From: JAAGZL01 sp050297535
Lineage (GTDB): Bacteria > Pseudomonadota > Gammaproteobacteria > Chromatiales > Chromatiaceae
Assembly: GCA_050297535.1 (NCBI GenBank)
Contig: JBNKSV010000003.1
Span: 30,372 to 94,371 of the forward strand
Length of the DNA: 64,000 nucleotides
Reading direction: 5' to 3'
Each line of letters begins with the position of its first letter. Position 1 is the first letter of the stretch. A program made the translations under genes and the position numbers. Positions 35,273 to 44,384 of this stretch are shown in pieces. Below the pieces are notes generated by a model. The model saw only the letters and a list, made by a program, of their open reading frames with translations, searched no databases and was not told where the DNA came from.

Positions 35273-36424
35273 GTGATCGCCGACCGGATGGAAAAAATAA
35301 AGCCCTTTCATGTTATGAAGTTGCTGGGACGGGCCAAGCAGCTGGAGGCGGAGGGCAGGTCCATAATCCACATGGAGGTGGGTGAGCCGGATTTCACCAC
35401 CCCACAACCCATCATAGACGCGGGACGTCTGGCCCTGGATGATGGGCGCACCAAATATACACCGGCCTTGGGTCTGCCGGAGCTGAGACAGGCCATCTCT
35501 GAGCACTACAGGAGGCGCTATGGTCTGGATATCAGCCCGGGGCGTATTGTGGTCACTCCGGGCGCATCCGGGGCTCTGCAACTGTTGTTGGGCGTCCTGA
35601 TAAATCTCGGTGACGGTGTCATCATGGCTGATCCAGGATATCCATGTAACAGGAACTTCGTTCACCTTGTGGGTGGAGTACCCCAAGCTATCAATGTGGA
35701 CGCCGCTAGCGATTACCAGCTCACGGCCGATCTGATTGCGGATAGCTGGCGGGCCAATACCAGAGGGGTGCTGGTGGCCACGCCATCCAACCCTACCGGC
35801 ACCACGCTCAGTCGCTCAGAGTTGACGGCGATTAGCAGTGTGGTGAAGGAACATGGTGGCTATCTGATCGTGGATGAGATCTATCAGGGGCTTATATACG
35901 GTGCTGAGGACCATTCCGCATTGGAGATCGGCGAACATATCTTCGTGATAAACAGCTTTTCCAAATACTTCGGTATGACCGGCTGGCGTCTGGGTTGGCT
36001 GGTTGCGCCGGAGGACAAGATAGAACCCCTGGACCGGCTGGCGCAGAATATCTTTCTCTCTGCGCCCACACCATCCCAGTACGCAGCCTTATCGGCATTC
36101 AGTAATGAAACCATAACGATCCTGGAACAGCGTCGTGAGGTATTCTGCCAACGCCGGGACTACCTACTTCCAGCCCTGGAAGGGCTAGGATTTAAATTCC
36201 GGACCAAACCCCAGGGTGCCTTCTATCTCTATGGAGATTGCAGCCAACTTACCGATGACAGTGCTGGATTTGCCCATAGGCTGCTGGAAGATAAGGGGGT
36301 AGCGGTGACTCCGGGCATGGATTTCGGGAACAATGCTCCTGAAAGACATCTGCGCTTCGCATATACCACAGATATCGAATCGTTAAGGGCCGGTGTGGAA
36401 AGGATAGGGGAGTTTGTTAAATAA
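35273..36424 (+). CDS. Class I/II pyridoxal-phosphate aminotransferase
   Basis: A 383-residue fold-type I aminotransferase of the aspartate aminotransferase superfamily. It has GEPDFTTPQPIIDA (substrate region), GASGALQLLLGVL, PSNPTGT with the conserved Asn, VDEIYQGL with the Asp-x-x-Tyr pair, and the PLP lysine in NSFSKYFGMTGWRLGW (about residue 229). The start is GTG 35273 with GGGAG 7 bases before. The substrate is not clear from the sequence; alanine, aspartate and branched keto-acid activities all occur in this group. It is transcribed alone, divergent from dksA. Confidence 0.88.
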   Translation: MIADRMEKIKPFHVMKLLGRAKQLEAEGRSIIHMEVGEPDFTTPQPIIDAGRLALDDGRTKYTPALGLPELRQAISEHYRRRYGLDISPGRIVVTPGASGALQLLLGVLINLGDGVIMADPGYPCNRNFVHLVGGVPQAINVDAASDYQLTADLIADSWRANTRGVLVATPSNPTGTTLSRSELTAISSVVKEHGGYLIVDEIYQGLIYGAEDHSALEIGEHIFVINSFSKYFGMTGWRLGWLVAPEDKIEPLDRLAQNIFLSAPTPSQYAALSAFSNETITILEQRREVFCQRRDYLLPALEGLGFKFRTKPQGAFYLYGDCSQLTDDSAGFAHRLLEDKGVAVTPGMDFGNNAPERHLRFAYTTDIESLRAGVERIGEFVK

Positions 36425-36460
36425 AAAATACTCCACTATCGCTCGGAGGAACGAACTTCT

Positions 36461-36474
36461 AGGATTTAAATCCT
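36461..36474. repeat. 14-base perfect palindrome between convergent genes
   Basis: AGGATTTAAATCCT lies 37 bases after the aminotransferase stop. A second short inverted repeat, ATAGCT-G-AGCTAT, follows at about 36488-36500. No T-run follows either; a role as a bidirectional end signal is possible but unproven. Confidence 0.35.
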
Positions 36475-36506
36475 GGCAACATACAGAATAGCTGAGCTAT
36501 CCTATT

Positions 36507-36740
36507 TCAGAGCCCTACCAATTCTCCACGCAACCCCTGAAACCGCGGAATATCCACCAAATCACGGGAACCGACCATCTTCGGATTGTACTCAATGGCC
36601 ACGAGATGAGGACGCTGTGGGTTGATATGTACGGAAACTACGCCGTCACGTTGACGAAATGATTCCTCCAGTTTTATCTTGCCAGCCTCATCCAGTTCCT
36701 GGTCTATATGGATGGTGACGTCAGCCAGATGGATATCCAT
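36507..36740 (-). CDS. Small HMA-like (ferredoxin-fold) protein lacking the CxxC metal motif
   Basis: A 77-residue protein. I start at ATG 36740, which has a GGAGG ribosome site 6 bases upstream. The predicted pattern is beta-alpha-beta-beta-alpha-beta: DVTIHID / EAGKIKLEESFRQRDG / VVSVHIN / HLVAIEYN / SRDLVDIP / LRGELVG, matching heavy-metal-associated (HMA) domains. It has no cysteine, so the usual metal-binding CxxC is missing. Function unknown; it may bind another ligand or a protein partner. It is downstream of cysZ on the same strand, after 144 bases. Confidence 0.75.
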   Translation of the reverse strand: MDIHLADVTIHIDQELDEAGKIKLEESFRQRDGVVSVHINPQRPHLVAIEYNPKMVGSRDLVDIPRFQGLRGELVGL

Positions 36741-36884
36741 AAAGCACCTCCATTCATTGTTACGGATACATCCTAAAGAATAAACCATCCAGTAATGGTT
36801 GCTAGGTATTTTTTTGTAAAAATCGCAATGCTGTCACAGGAGTATATGGCGTAATAATCGTTGGTTATTTCAGTTGCTAACGCA

Positions 36885-37604
36885 CTATTTTCTATCACAC
36901 CACATGGCAGTAGCACCTGCCACCGCAGCAGGCATGGCGGCGAAATTCAAAACTGGGATCATCATCAGCAGGGTTAGACTACCGCCAAATCCCAGTGCGG
37001 TTAGCCTGATCTCTTTGTTATGGGCGTGCTGTTGCCTGAACTCCAGTCCGCTATTGGCCATGGGGTAGTCGGCATACTCCAGGGTCAGGTACCAGATACC
37101 GAACAGGGTCCAGAGGATGGGGGCTATGATGTTTATGCCGGGTACGATAAATAGCAGCAGCAAGGGCAGGGCACGTACCAGGAAATATCTCAGCTTGACC
37201 AGTTCGGATCGTACAGCTGGCCAGATGGATTGCAGGACGCCAGTATGCACCTGGGAAGGGCTTTTGCCAGTAAGCAGTATCTCCACCTTCTCAGCCAGGA
37301 TGCCGTTGAATGGTGCGGCCAGCAGGTTGGCAATGATGGTGAAGCTGTAGAAGGTGATCAGGACTGCAGCGATGGCGAACAGGGGCCAGAGGATGTAGCG
37401 AAAATACGTGAGCCATGAGTCCTGCGGCAGCATCCAGTCCAGCAGGTTTTCAAATTGGATAATGCCTATCCATACCATGAGGGAGAATATAAGTATATTG
37501 ATCAGGAGCGGTATGATTACATAGCGGCGTAGTCCTGGATTATTCAAGAGTTTCAGGCCCTGCAGGAGATATCCAGCGCCGGAAACTGGATTATTCTTTA
37601 CCAT
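36885..37604 (-). CDS. cysZ: Sulfate transporter family protein CysZ
   Basis: A 239-residue inner-membrane protein with about four to five hydrophobic segments and the EI24/CysZ pattern: N-terminal NPVSGAGYLLQGLKLLNNPGLRRYVIIPLLIN, LLAAPFNGILAEKVE, and C-terminal YADYPMANSGLEF. CysZ mediates sulfate uptake for cysteine synthesis in E. coli. No cys genes adjoin it here. Its ATG overlaps the uppP stop by one base (TGATG), so it is translated from the uppP message. Confidence 0.9.
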   Translation of the reverse strand: MVKNNPVSGAGYLLQGLKLLNNPGLRRYVIIPLLINILIFSLMVWIGIIQFENLLDWMLPQDSWLTYFRYILWPLFAIAAVLITFYSFTIIANLLAAPFNGILAEKVEILLTGKSPSQVHTGVLQSIWPAVRSELVKLRYFLVRALPLLLLFIVPGINIIAPILWTLFGIWYLTLEYADYPMANSGLEFRQQHAHNKEIRLTALGFGGSLTLLMMIPVLNFAAMPAAVAGATAMWCDRK

Positions 37605-38407
37605 CAGCTGGCAGCCACAAAGAGCAGTGCGACACCGAGGATCAGGCGGTAGATCACAAACGGCAGCATGCCCAATCTCTCGATGAAGCTGAGAAACAGG
37701 TGGATACAGAGATAGGCCGAAACAAAGGCCAGGATCGCACCGGATATTAGATCATGCCAGATGACCTGTTCGTTGCTGATTACCAGTCCGTAAGTAACCA
37801 GGATACCAGACATCAATATTGTCGGTATGGACAGTAGAAAGGAGAATCTGGAAGCGGCCCTCCTGGTGAGCCCAAGCATGAGTCCTGCGGTCATGGTGAT
37901 GCCGGAGCGGGAGGTGCCGGGAAAGATGGCAATGGCCTGGAACAGGCCGATGATCAAGGCATCCTTCCATACGATTGATGCCTCGTCTCGCTCTTTTCTG
38001 CCCTTTATGTCATACCAATAGAGCAGCAAGCCAAATACGATAGTCGGTATGGCGATCATCAGCTCCGTACGCATGTTCTCTTCTATAAGGTGACGCAAGA
38101 ACAGGCCTGAGAATATGACTGGTATGGTGGCGATAATGATCATCCAGCCCATTTGGGAATGCTCGGTTGCATTCCCCGGTTTGCCTAAGGATGCAAGGAA
38201 ATCTCTGGTGATGAGATTCAGTTCTTTTCTGAAATACCAGATAACGGCCAGAGAAGAACCGACATGGATGGCCACATCAAAGGCCAAGCCCTGGTCGCTA
38301 AACCCAAACAGCTTGGGGGCCAGGATCAGGTGGGCCGAACTGGATATGGGCAGAAACTCGGTGAGTCCCTGGACCAGGGCCAAAAGCAGTATTTGCAGTG
38401 TTTCCAT
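37604..38407 (-). CDS. uppP: Undecaprenyl-diphosphatase UppP (BacA)
   Basis: Recycles the peptidoglycan lipid carrier by dephosphorylating undecaprenyl diphosphate; confers bacitracin tolerance. The 267-residue membrane protein has the two family motifs, GLTEFLPISSSAHLIL near the N-terminus and FPGTSRSGITM in the second half, plus about eight hydrophobic helices. It is the first gene of a uppP-cysZ pair with a one-base stop/start overlap. Confidence 0.96.
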   Translation of the reverse strand: METLQILLLALVQGLTEFLPISSSAHLILAPKLFGFSDQGLAFDVAIHVGSSLAVIWYFRKELNLITRDFLASLGKPGNATEHSQMGWMIIIATIPVIFSGLFLRHLIEENMRTELMIAIPTIVFGLLLYWYDIKGRKERDEASIVWKDALIIGLFQAIAIFPGTSRSGITMTAGLMLGLTRRAASRFSFLLSIPTILMSGILVTYGLVISNEQVIWHDLISGAILAFVSAYLCIHLFLSFIERLGMLPFVIYRLILGVALLFVAAS

Positions 38408-38473
38408 CTATAATCGTCAGAGGTTTATCCAAGGCCCCGGTTAAAATTGCCGCATGATACCAGTTAGGACGGG

Positions 38474-39139
38474 CTATTTCCTATAAACGAAATTTTTTAG
38501 TTCCAAAGTTGAGATATCCGTGCCTTGCGTTGCCACACATGCCATCCAGCCATCCTGAGGATAAAAGTGTCTCGATGTTATGTTGGCCTGCCATCCATCA
38601 TGGGCAAATATTCCGTCTCCAGCACACTTTGCACGGGCCTCCAGTTCCGTCCAGTGTCGGAAGAATGCGGTATCGAATTGGTCAGACGGCTGTTTTTGTA
38701 GTTCTTTATAGATCGGTTCCGGAAACATGCGTTGGGCAATCTTCAGTTGCGAAGGCCGGGGGCGGATGAATTCTAGGTCAATCCCGATAGGGATCTGCTT
38801 GGTTACTGCCAACAGCGCCATGTTTTCGCAGTGGCTCAGATTGAACTCGATATCAGAATATGGAGGAGAGATAGCAGGTTTGCCTTTTTCGTGCTGGATA
38901 AACGTTAGCTTATCGCCGGCAACCCCTAAATAACCGCTAAGAATGGAGCGCATAGCTACATGCCCATGGATAAAGCGGTCTCTGGTTTGCGCTTGCTTTA
39001 TGCCTTCCGCCCTTTTAGTTTCATCTGCTGAAAGTAGGCTTGATATGTCATGCGTTGGCCCATCCAGGTCGATGCGCCAGATATGGATACTGTTTGCGTG
39101 CAAATATGTATGTCCAGTCATCAGATTGTGCGAGTACAT
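38474..39139 (-). CDS. 4'-phosphopantetheinyl transferase, Sfp type
   Basis: A 221-residue enzyme that transfers phosphopantetheine from CoA to a carrier-protein serine. It shows the two-domain Sfp layout: FNLSHCENMALLAV, the magnesium-binding GIDLEFIRPR, and HWTELEARAKCAGDG in place of the WTxKEAxxKA signature (the Lys-Glu pair reads Leu-Glu). No polyketide or non-ribosomal peptide genes are in the window. It may serve an uncommon carrier, or back up or replace AcpS, which is not at its usual place behind pdxJ. Starts at 39139 or 39121 are both possible; neither has a clear ribosome site. Confidence 0.88.
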   Translation of the reverse strand: MYSHNLMTGHTYLHANSIHIWRIDLDGPTHDISSLLSADETKRAEGIKQAQTRDRFIHGHVAMRSILSGYLGVAGDKLTFIQHEKGKPAISPPYSDIEFNLSHCENMALLAVTKQIPIGIDLEFIRPRPSQLKIAQRMFPEPIYKELQKQPSDQFDTAFFRHWTELEARAKCAGDGIFAHDGWQANITSRHFYPQDGWMACVATQGTDISTLELKNFVYRK

Positions 39140-39291
39140 CCAGGTTAGGATATTTCTTTAAAGAACAACTGGCAATTCCTTCGGCTGTTTAACAAAATAG
39201 GCGTTGATACGATGCGTGTCTACGTGGCAGACAGTTGGATGAGCCGCTGGACGTATTCCATTTATGAATCCAACCCTGTCAGGCAAAGAGT

Positions 39292-41022
39292 GTGTTGCAA
39301 GCAAAAACTGAAATAGTAAGGCGGGCGCTACCTGATCAATCCTCACTGTCCGAGGATATACCTGAGTTGCTCCGACGCATCTATCTGGCAAGGGGTGTAA
39401 AGGAAGATGCCGAATTGGCGCTCGAACTGGCAGATCTGCCGCCACCGACCATGATGGCGGGAACCGACGCGGCTGCTGATCTGCTCTATCAGCACATAAA
39501 AGACGGTTGCCGCATTCTGATCGTGGGTGACTTCGATGTGGATGGCGCTACCTCTTGTGCCCTGGCCGTACTTGCCTTGAGGGCCATGGGGGCAAATGAT
39601 GTAGGCTACCTAGTACCAAACCGCTTTGAATATGGCTATGGACTCACCCCGGAGATAGTTGCTGTGGCCATGACAAGATCGCCTGATCTGATGGTAACGG
39701 TGGATAATGGTATCTCCAGTATCTCTGGTGTGGCTGCGGCAAAAATGGCTGGGGTGCCGGTGCTGGTTACCGACCACCATCTTCCGGGAGAAGCTTTGCC
39801 AGACGCCGCCGTAATAGTAAATCCCAACCTGCACAACGATGGCATTGGACAGAATTTGGCCGGGGTCGGAGTACTGTTTTACGTACTACTGGCCCTCAGG
39901 GCAAAATTAAGGGCCGAGGGGTGGTTTGAAGAACAGAGTATCGTCGAGCCGAATCTGGCGGAGTTTCTCGACCTCGTAGCCCTGGGAACGGTGGCAGATG
40001 TGGTGCCGCTAGACCGCATCAACCGTATCCTAGTGCATCAAGGTCTGCGCCGGATACGGGCAGGACTGTGCCGTCCCGGGATCAAAGCGCTGTTCCGGGA
40101 GGCAGGGCGCAATTTTGAACGGGTTGCGGCCTCAGACCTGGGCTATGCCATCGGCCCCAGGCTGAATGCGGCTGGCAGACTGGATGATATGTCTCTGGGC
40201 ATAGAGACCCTAATTACCGACTCCACGGAGATGGTTGATCAGGGTGCATTTGAGTTGAATAGTCTCAACAGCCAGCGCCGGGATATAGAGGACGAGATGC
40301 GCCAACAGGCGCTGGCCAATCTTGAGTCCATTAACCTTAGCGCCGGGGATGAGCTGCCGTTCGGACTATGTATCTTCGATGAACAATGGCATCAGGGAGT
40401 TATTGGGATACTGGCGTCGCGGATAAAGGACCGTTTCCATCGCCCGGTGATCGCATTTGCCATATCTGATGACGATTGGATAAAGGGTTCTGCCAGATCA
40501 GTGCCAGGGGTGCACATCCGTGATGTGCTCGATAATATCGCAACCAGACATCCTGATCTGATAAGCAAGTTCGGGGGTCATGCCATGGCGGCCGGGCTCA
40601 CCTTGTTTAAAAAAGATCTGGATAGATTCAGTAGCGTCTTTGATCAGGAGATAAGATTGCATCTGACTCAGGATGATATACGGGGCATAATCCATACTGA
40701 CGGGGAACTGTCACCAGAGCAAATTAATATAGAGACCGCCGAACTATTGCGTGACGCCGGACCCTGGGGCCAAGGCTTTCCGGAACCATTGTTCGATGGT
40801 CTGTTTCATCTGATAAGCTGGCGCATTGTAGGAGAGAGGCATTTGAAGATGGTGTTATCCGCTAACGGCAGCGATGCAATAGACGCTATCGCCTTCAATC
40901 AGGGTAATATGGCCCCGGAGAATGGGGAACAACATCTAAAGGCCGCTTATCGTCTGGACGTAAATGAGTTTCGTGGTAACAAAGCAATTCAGCTGCTTAT
41001 AGAGCATCTGGAGTGGATATGA
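39292..41022 (+). CDS. recJ: Single-stranded-DNA-specific exonuclease RecJ
   Basis: 5'-3' exonuclease on single-stranded DNA used in recombination and mismatch repair. The 576 residues have the DHH-family motifs: VGDFDVDGATS (Asp80, 82, 84), a VDNGISS segment, VTDHHLPGEA (about 160) and a GGHAMAAG DHHA1 motif. E. coli RecJ is 577 residues. The start is GTG 39292; the N-terminal IPELLRRIYLARGV matches the family, so no upstream start is needed. It is divergent from the Sfp gene and overlaps darP by 4 bases. Confidence 0.95.
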   Translation: MLQAKTEIVRRALPDQSSLSEDIPELLRRIYLARGVKEDAELALELADLPPPTMMAGTDAAADLLYQHIKDGCRILIVGDFDVDGATSCALAVLALRAMGANDVGYLVPNRFEYGYGLTPEIVAVAMTRSPDLMVTVDNGISSISGVAAAKMAGVPVLVTDHHLPGEALPDAAVIVNPNLHNDGIGQNLAGVGVLFYVLLALRAKLRAEGWFEEQSIVEPNLAEFLDLVALGTVADVVPLDRINRILVHQGLRRIRAGLCRPGIKALFREAGRNFERVAASDLGYAIGPRLNAAGRLDDMSLGIETLITDSTEMVDQGAFELNSLNSQRRDIEDEMRQQALANLESINLSAGDELPFGLCIFDEQWHQGVIGILASRIKDRFHRPVIAFAISDDDWIKGSARSVPGVHIRDVLDNIATRHPDLISKFGGHAMAAGLTLFKKDLDRFSSVFDQEIRLHLTQDDIRGIIHTDGELSPEQINIETAELLRDAGPWGQGFPEPLFDGLFHLISWRIVGERHLKMVLSANGSDAIDAIAFNQGNMAPENGEQHLKAAYRLDVNEFRGNKAIQLLIEHLEWI

Positions 41023-41537
41023 GCATGCATGACGAATATGAAGAATATGATCTGATAGAACCGGAAAAGAGCAAAAGTCAGATAAAACGTGAGTTTGCCG
41101 AGTTGCAGGTATTGGCTGGGCAATTGGTGGAACTGAAACCGGCGCAAATATCCGGCTTTTCATTAAGTCAGGCAACGCTTGATGCTCTGGAAGAGCACAC
41201 CAGGATAAAGAACAGAACCGCACAACAGCGGCATATTCGCCGCATAGGGAAACTACTGGCCGACGAAGATGTGGCGACAATTCAACACGACCTGGAACGG
41301 TTGGACCCTAATCATCCTGAAAAGAGACGCAGACTTGAGCAGCTGGAACAATGGCGAGAAAGACTTATAGCCGAAGGGGATACCGCTCTGACTGAACTGG
41401 CCGATATATGTCCGGAATTAGACAGGAAGCACCTGCGCCAACTGGTCAGGTCCGCCCAAAAGGATGTGGCTGATGGCAAGCAACCCTCAGCGGCAAAGAA
41501 GATATTTTCCTATATCAAGACCCTGGATTTTGCATGA
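41019..41537 (+). CDS. darP: Ribosome biogenesis factor DarP (YjgA, DUF615)
   Basis: A 172-residue protein that associates with late 50S precursors. The family core is recognisable: KSKSQIKREFAELQVLAGQLVEL near the N-terminus, HIRRIGKLLADED in the middle and RQLVRSAQKD near the end. I start at ATG 41019, which overlaps the recJ stop as ATGA and has GGAG 5 bases upstream. The highly charged, helical character fits an RNA-binding role. Confidence 0.93.
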   Translation: MSMHDEYEEYDLIEPEKSKSQIKREFAELQVLAGQLVELKPAQISGFSLSQATLDALEEHTRIKNRTAQQRHIRRIGKLLADEDVATIQHDLERLDPNHPEKRRRLEQLEQWRERLIAEGDTALTELADICPELDRKHLRQLVRSAQKDVADGKQPSAAKKIFSYIKTLDFA

Positions 41538-41844
41538 TTGGAAAGCATTAACTTTGCTTTGGCATCTACATTAAAAATATTAATTTTATACATCTATAAA
41601 AACGGTTTAATGTGCTACCCGGTTTTTATTACGCTATTAAAAAGTGCCCTGCCTGTCGATTCAGTAGAGTTTTCTTATATAGCCAAAATCAAACAATTAC
41701 TTGCAGATTAGTGAGTTGTATACAATAGTTATTCGCTAGGGAATGAATAAGGTTAATGCTGCTTACATTGGTTAATTTTTGGTCTTGTTAATACGTCCTG
41801 TTTAACCTCCATCCTGAAGAGACCTGACCAAGAGAGTTATTTTG
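41538..41844. promoter_or_regulatory. 307-base AT-rich gap between darP and sdhC (sdh control region)
   Basis: No gene is seen here. A terminator-like stem TAAAAACGG / CCGGTTTTTA (41597-41628, one bulge, 12-base loop) probably ends darP. The palindrome TTGTATACAA lies at 41716-41725 and overlaps a -10-like TATACAAT, about 120 bases before sdhC. The remaining leader has no riboswitch or leader peptide I can recognise. Confidence 0.45.
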
Positions 41845-42237
41845 ATGAACAAACAATCAAGACCGGTCTATTTAAATCTATTCCAGATAAAGATGCCAAT
41901 AATGGCAATCATGTCCATACTACACCGGGCTAGCGGTGCATTATTGGTGTTAGCGATCCCTTATTTTGCATACCTGTTCTCTATCTCATTGGAGAGTGAA
42001 CAGGGATTTATGTTTGTACAGCAGCATCTATCCGGTATTTTTGTGAAGCTTTTAATGTTGGCCTTGGGCTGGGGCATTATGCATCACCTGCTGTGTGGTA
42101 TACGTTTCTTGCTTATAGACTTTGAGATTGGTGTTGATAAGGCCACGGGTAGATTAACTGCCTGGACTGTTACCATTGTGGCTGCATCAGTGGCCATGGT
42201 TATAGGGGGAATCATTATGCTGGGAGTAGTGCAATGA
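41845..42237 (+). CDS. sdhC: Succinate dehydrogenase cytochrome b556 subunit SdhC
   Basis: One of two membrane anchors of complex II; binds heme b and ubiquinone with SdhD. The 130-residue protein starts RPVYLNLFQIKMPIMAIMSILHRASGALL, where SILHRASG carries the quinone-site Ser and Arg. Three transmembrane helices follow, and MHHLLCGIRFL provides the heme-ligand His. I use ATG 41845; a TTG directly before it is not needed. The end overlaps sdhD by 4 bases. Confidence 0.95.
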   Translation: MNKQSRPVYLNLFQIKMPIMAIMSILHRASGALLVLAIPYFAYLFSISLESEQGFMFVQQHLSGIFVKLLMLALGWGIMHHLLCGIRFLLIDFEIGVDKATGRLTAWTVTIVAASVAMVIGGIIMLGVVQ

Positions 42238-42578
42238 CTCGGCGCGCCAGTGGTTTTCGGGCTTGGGTGTTCCAGCGTATAAGCGCGGTATTTCTTGCCA
42301 TATATACATTGTTTTTGTTTGGACTCTTCCTGTTTTATCCCCCGACATCATACCTTGAATGGAAAGGCTTGGTTGCCAATCCGGCATTCAATATCTCATT
42401 GCTTTTCTGCACCTTCTTTCTGTTGTTTCATGCCTGGGTAGGCGTCAGGGATATCATTATCGACTATATCCATCCGCTGATGATTCGGGTGATCGCATTA
42501 ACCGTTATGGCGTTAGTACTTATCGGGAGCGGGCTCTGGACCGTTAAATTCCTGTTTCTAACCGTCACCTCGACATAA
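42234..42578 (+). CDS. sdhD: Succinate dehydrogenase membrane anchor subunit SdhD
   Basis: Second anchor of complex II, 114 residues with three transmembrane helices. FRAWVFQRISAVFLAIY at the N-terminus and LLFHAWVGVRDIIIDYIHP, with the heme-ligand His and quinone-site Asp/Tyr pattern, are diagnostic. The start overlaps sdhC as ATGA; sdhA follows after 30 bases. Confidence 0.94.
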   Translation: MTRRASGFRAWVFQRISAVFLAIYTLFLFGLFLFYPPTSYLEWKGLVANPAFNISLLFCTFFLLFHAWVGVRDIIIDYIHPLMIRVIALTVMALVLIGSGLWTVKFLFLTVTST

Positions 42579-42608
42579 GAGTAACTTTAATCAAGTGAGA
42601 GGTCGCAT

Positions 42609-44375
42609 ATGAAGCTTGCAGCTCGCAAGTTCGATACATTGATCATAGGTTCCGGAGGCGCCGGGTTACGCGCCTCACTGCAACTTGCGGACGCCGAGGC
42701 CAGGGTTGCCGTGGTATCCAAGGTCTTTCCCACCAGGTCACATACCATCGCCGCGCAAGGGGGGGTAAACGCCGCGCTGGCCAATGTCTCTTCTGATAAC
42801 TGGCATTGGCACATGTACGATACGGTCAAGGGTAGTGACTATCTGGGTGATCAGGATGCGATTGAATATATGTGCCGCGCCGCATCTCATCTGGTCTACG
42901 AATTGGAACACTATGGCGTACCTTTTTCACGCCTGGATAACGGCAAGATCTATCAGCGACCCTTCGGTGGACAAAGTAAGGAGTTCGGGGAGGGCGGTCA
43001 GGCCACCCGTACCTGCGCTGCGGCTGACCGTACCGGCCACGCCATCCTGCACAGTCTGTACCAGGAAAATATCCGCGCCAAGACCAATTTTTTCGATGAG
43101 TATTTTGCAGTTGATCTGATATCTGATGCCGAAGGCAATGTGCTAGGGGCATTGGCCCTGGAGATCGCCACCGGCGAGCCGCTGCTAATTGAGGCCAAGA
43201 CCACCCTTATAGCCACTGGCGGTTGCGGGCAGATCTTTCGCACCACAACCAATGCCCATATCAACACCGGTGACGGCATGGCTATGGCCCTGCGGGCCGG
43301 TGTGCCGTTAGAGGATATGGAATTCTTCCAGTTTCACCCAACCGGTATTGCTGGTAAGGGCATCCTGATCACAGAGGGAGCCCGCGGCGAGGGCGGTTAT
43401 CTGGTGAACAAAGATGGCGAACGCTTCATGGAACGTTATGCCCCCAACGCCAAAGACCTGGCCAGCCGGGATGTAGTAAGTCGCGCCATAGCCACTGAAG
43501 TTAGAGAAGGGCGCGGCTGCGGCCCCAAGGGCGACCATGTGATGCTGAGGCTAGATCATTTGGGCGCAGAGATAGTAGGAAAGAGACTGCCCGGTATCAG
43601 CGATATATGTCGCACCTTCCTGAATATGGACCCAGCCGAGACCCCGATCCCGGTCTTTCCAACCGCACACTATGCGATGGGCGGTATACCCACCAACCGT
43701 TTCGGTGAAGTGATCATAAACAATGGTGACGAGCCAGAGAAAGTGGTGAACGGGCTATATGCCATCGGTGAGGCGGCATGTGTATCCGTGCATGGCGCTA
43801 ACCGCCTGGGCGGTAACTCGTTGCTGGATATCCTGGTGTTCGGCCGCGCCGCCGCCAATCGGGTAGGGGAGTTCCTAAAGGCCAACCGTTATCACAAGCC
43901 TCTATGCAAAGAGAGCGTAGATAGGGCTATGGCGCGTCTGGCTCGCTGGGATAAGAAGGGTGATGGTGAGTCCGTGCAATCTCTGCGTAATGACCTGAAG
44001 CAGGTCATGGAGACCCACTGCGGCGTCTTCCGCAACGAAGAGGTGATGCAGGAGGGTATAGAACAACTTAAGGCCATACGGGAGCGCCTCCCAGGGGTGC
44101 AACTGAAAGACGATAGCAAGGTGTTCAATCATGCCCGCATCGAAGCACTGGAACTGGAGAATATGATCGACATTTCCATGTCTATTATGATGTCGGCCGA
44201 GGCCAGGAAAGAGAGCCGTGGTGCCCACTCTCGCATGGATTATCCCAAGCGGGACGATGAAAACTGGATGCGGCATAGCCTCTACTATCTGGATGGCGAC
44301 AAGCACGCTACTAAACCGGTTCGCACTAAGCCTATTAATGTTGAGACCTTTCCTCCTAAAGAACGCGTATATTGA
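42609..44375 (+). CDS. sdhA: Succinate dehydrogenase flavoprotein subunit SdhA
   Basis: Oxidises succinate to fumarate in the TCA cycle. The 588 residues carry the FAD fold IIGSGGAGLRASLQL (12-26), the covalent FAD site His45 in RSHTIAAQGGVNAAL, the FHPTG active-site segment and HGANRLGGNSLLD. The length matches E. coli SdhA. AGTGAGAGG lies just upstream of the ATG. The flavinylation factor SdhE is encoded two genes downstream. Confidence 0.98.
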   Translation: MKLAARKFDTLIIGSGGAGLRASLQLADAEARVAVVSKVFPTRSHTIAAQGGVNAALANVSSDNWHWHMYDTVKGSDYLGDQDAIEYMCRAASHLVYELEHYGVPFSRLDNGKIYQRPFGGQSKEFGEGGQATRTCAAADRTGHAILHSLYQENIRAKTNFFDEYFAVDLISDAEGNVLGALALEIATGEPLLIEAKTTLIATGGCGQIFRTTTNAHINTGDGMAMALRAGVPLEDMEFFQFHPTGIAGKGILITEGARGEGGYLVNKDGERFMERYAPNAKDLASRDVVSRAIATEVREGRGCGPKGDHVMLRLDHLGAEIVGKRLPGISDICRTFLNMDPAETPIPVFPTAHYAMGGIPTNRFGEVIINNGDEPEKVVNGLYAIGEAACVSVHGANRLGGNSLLDILVFGRAAANRVGEFLKANRYHKPLCKESVDRAMARLARWDKKGDGESVQSLRNDLKQVMETHCGVFRNEEVMQEGIEQLKAIRERLPGVQLKDDSKVFNHARIEALELENMIDISMSIMMSAEARKESRGAHSRMDYPKRDDENWMRHSLYYLDGDKHATKPVRTKPINVETFPPKERVY

Positions 44376-44384
44376 GAAATCGTC

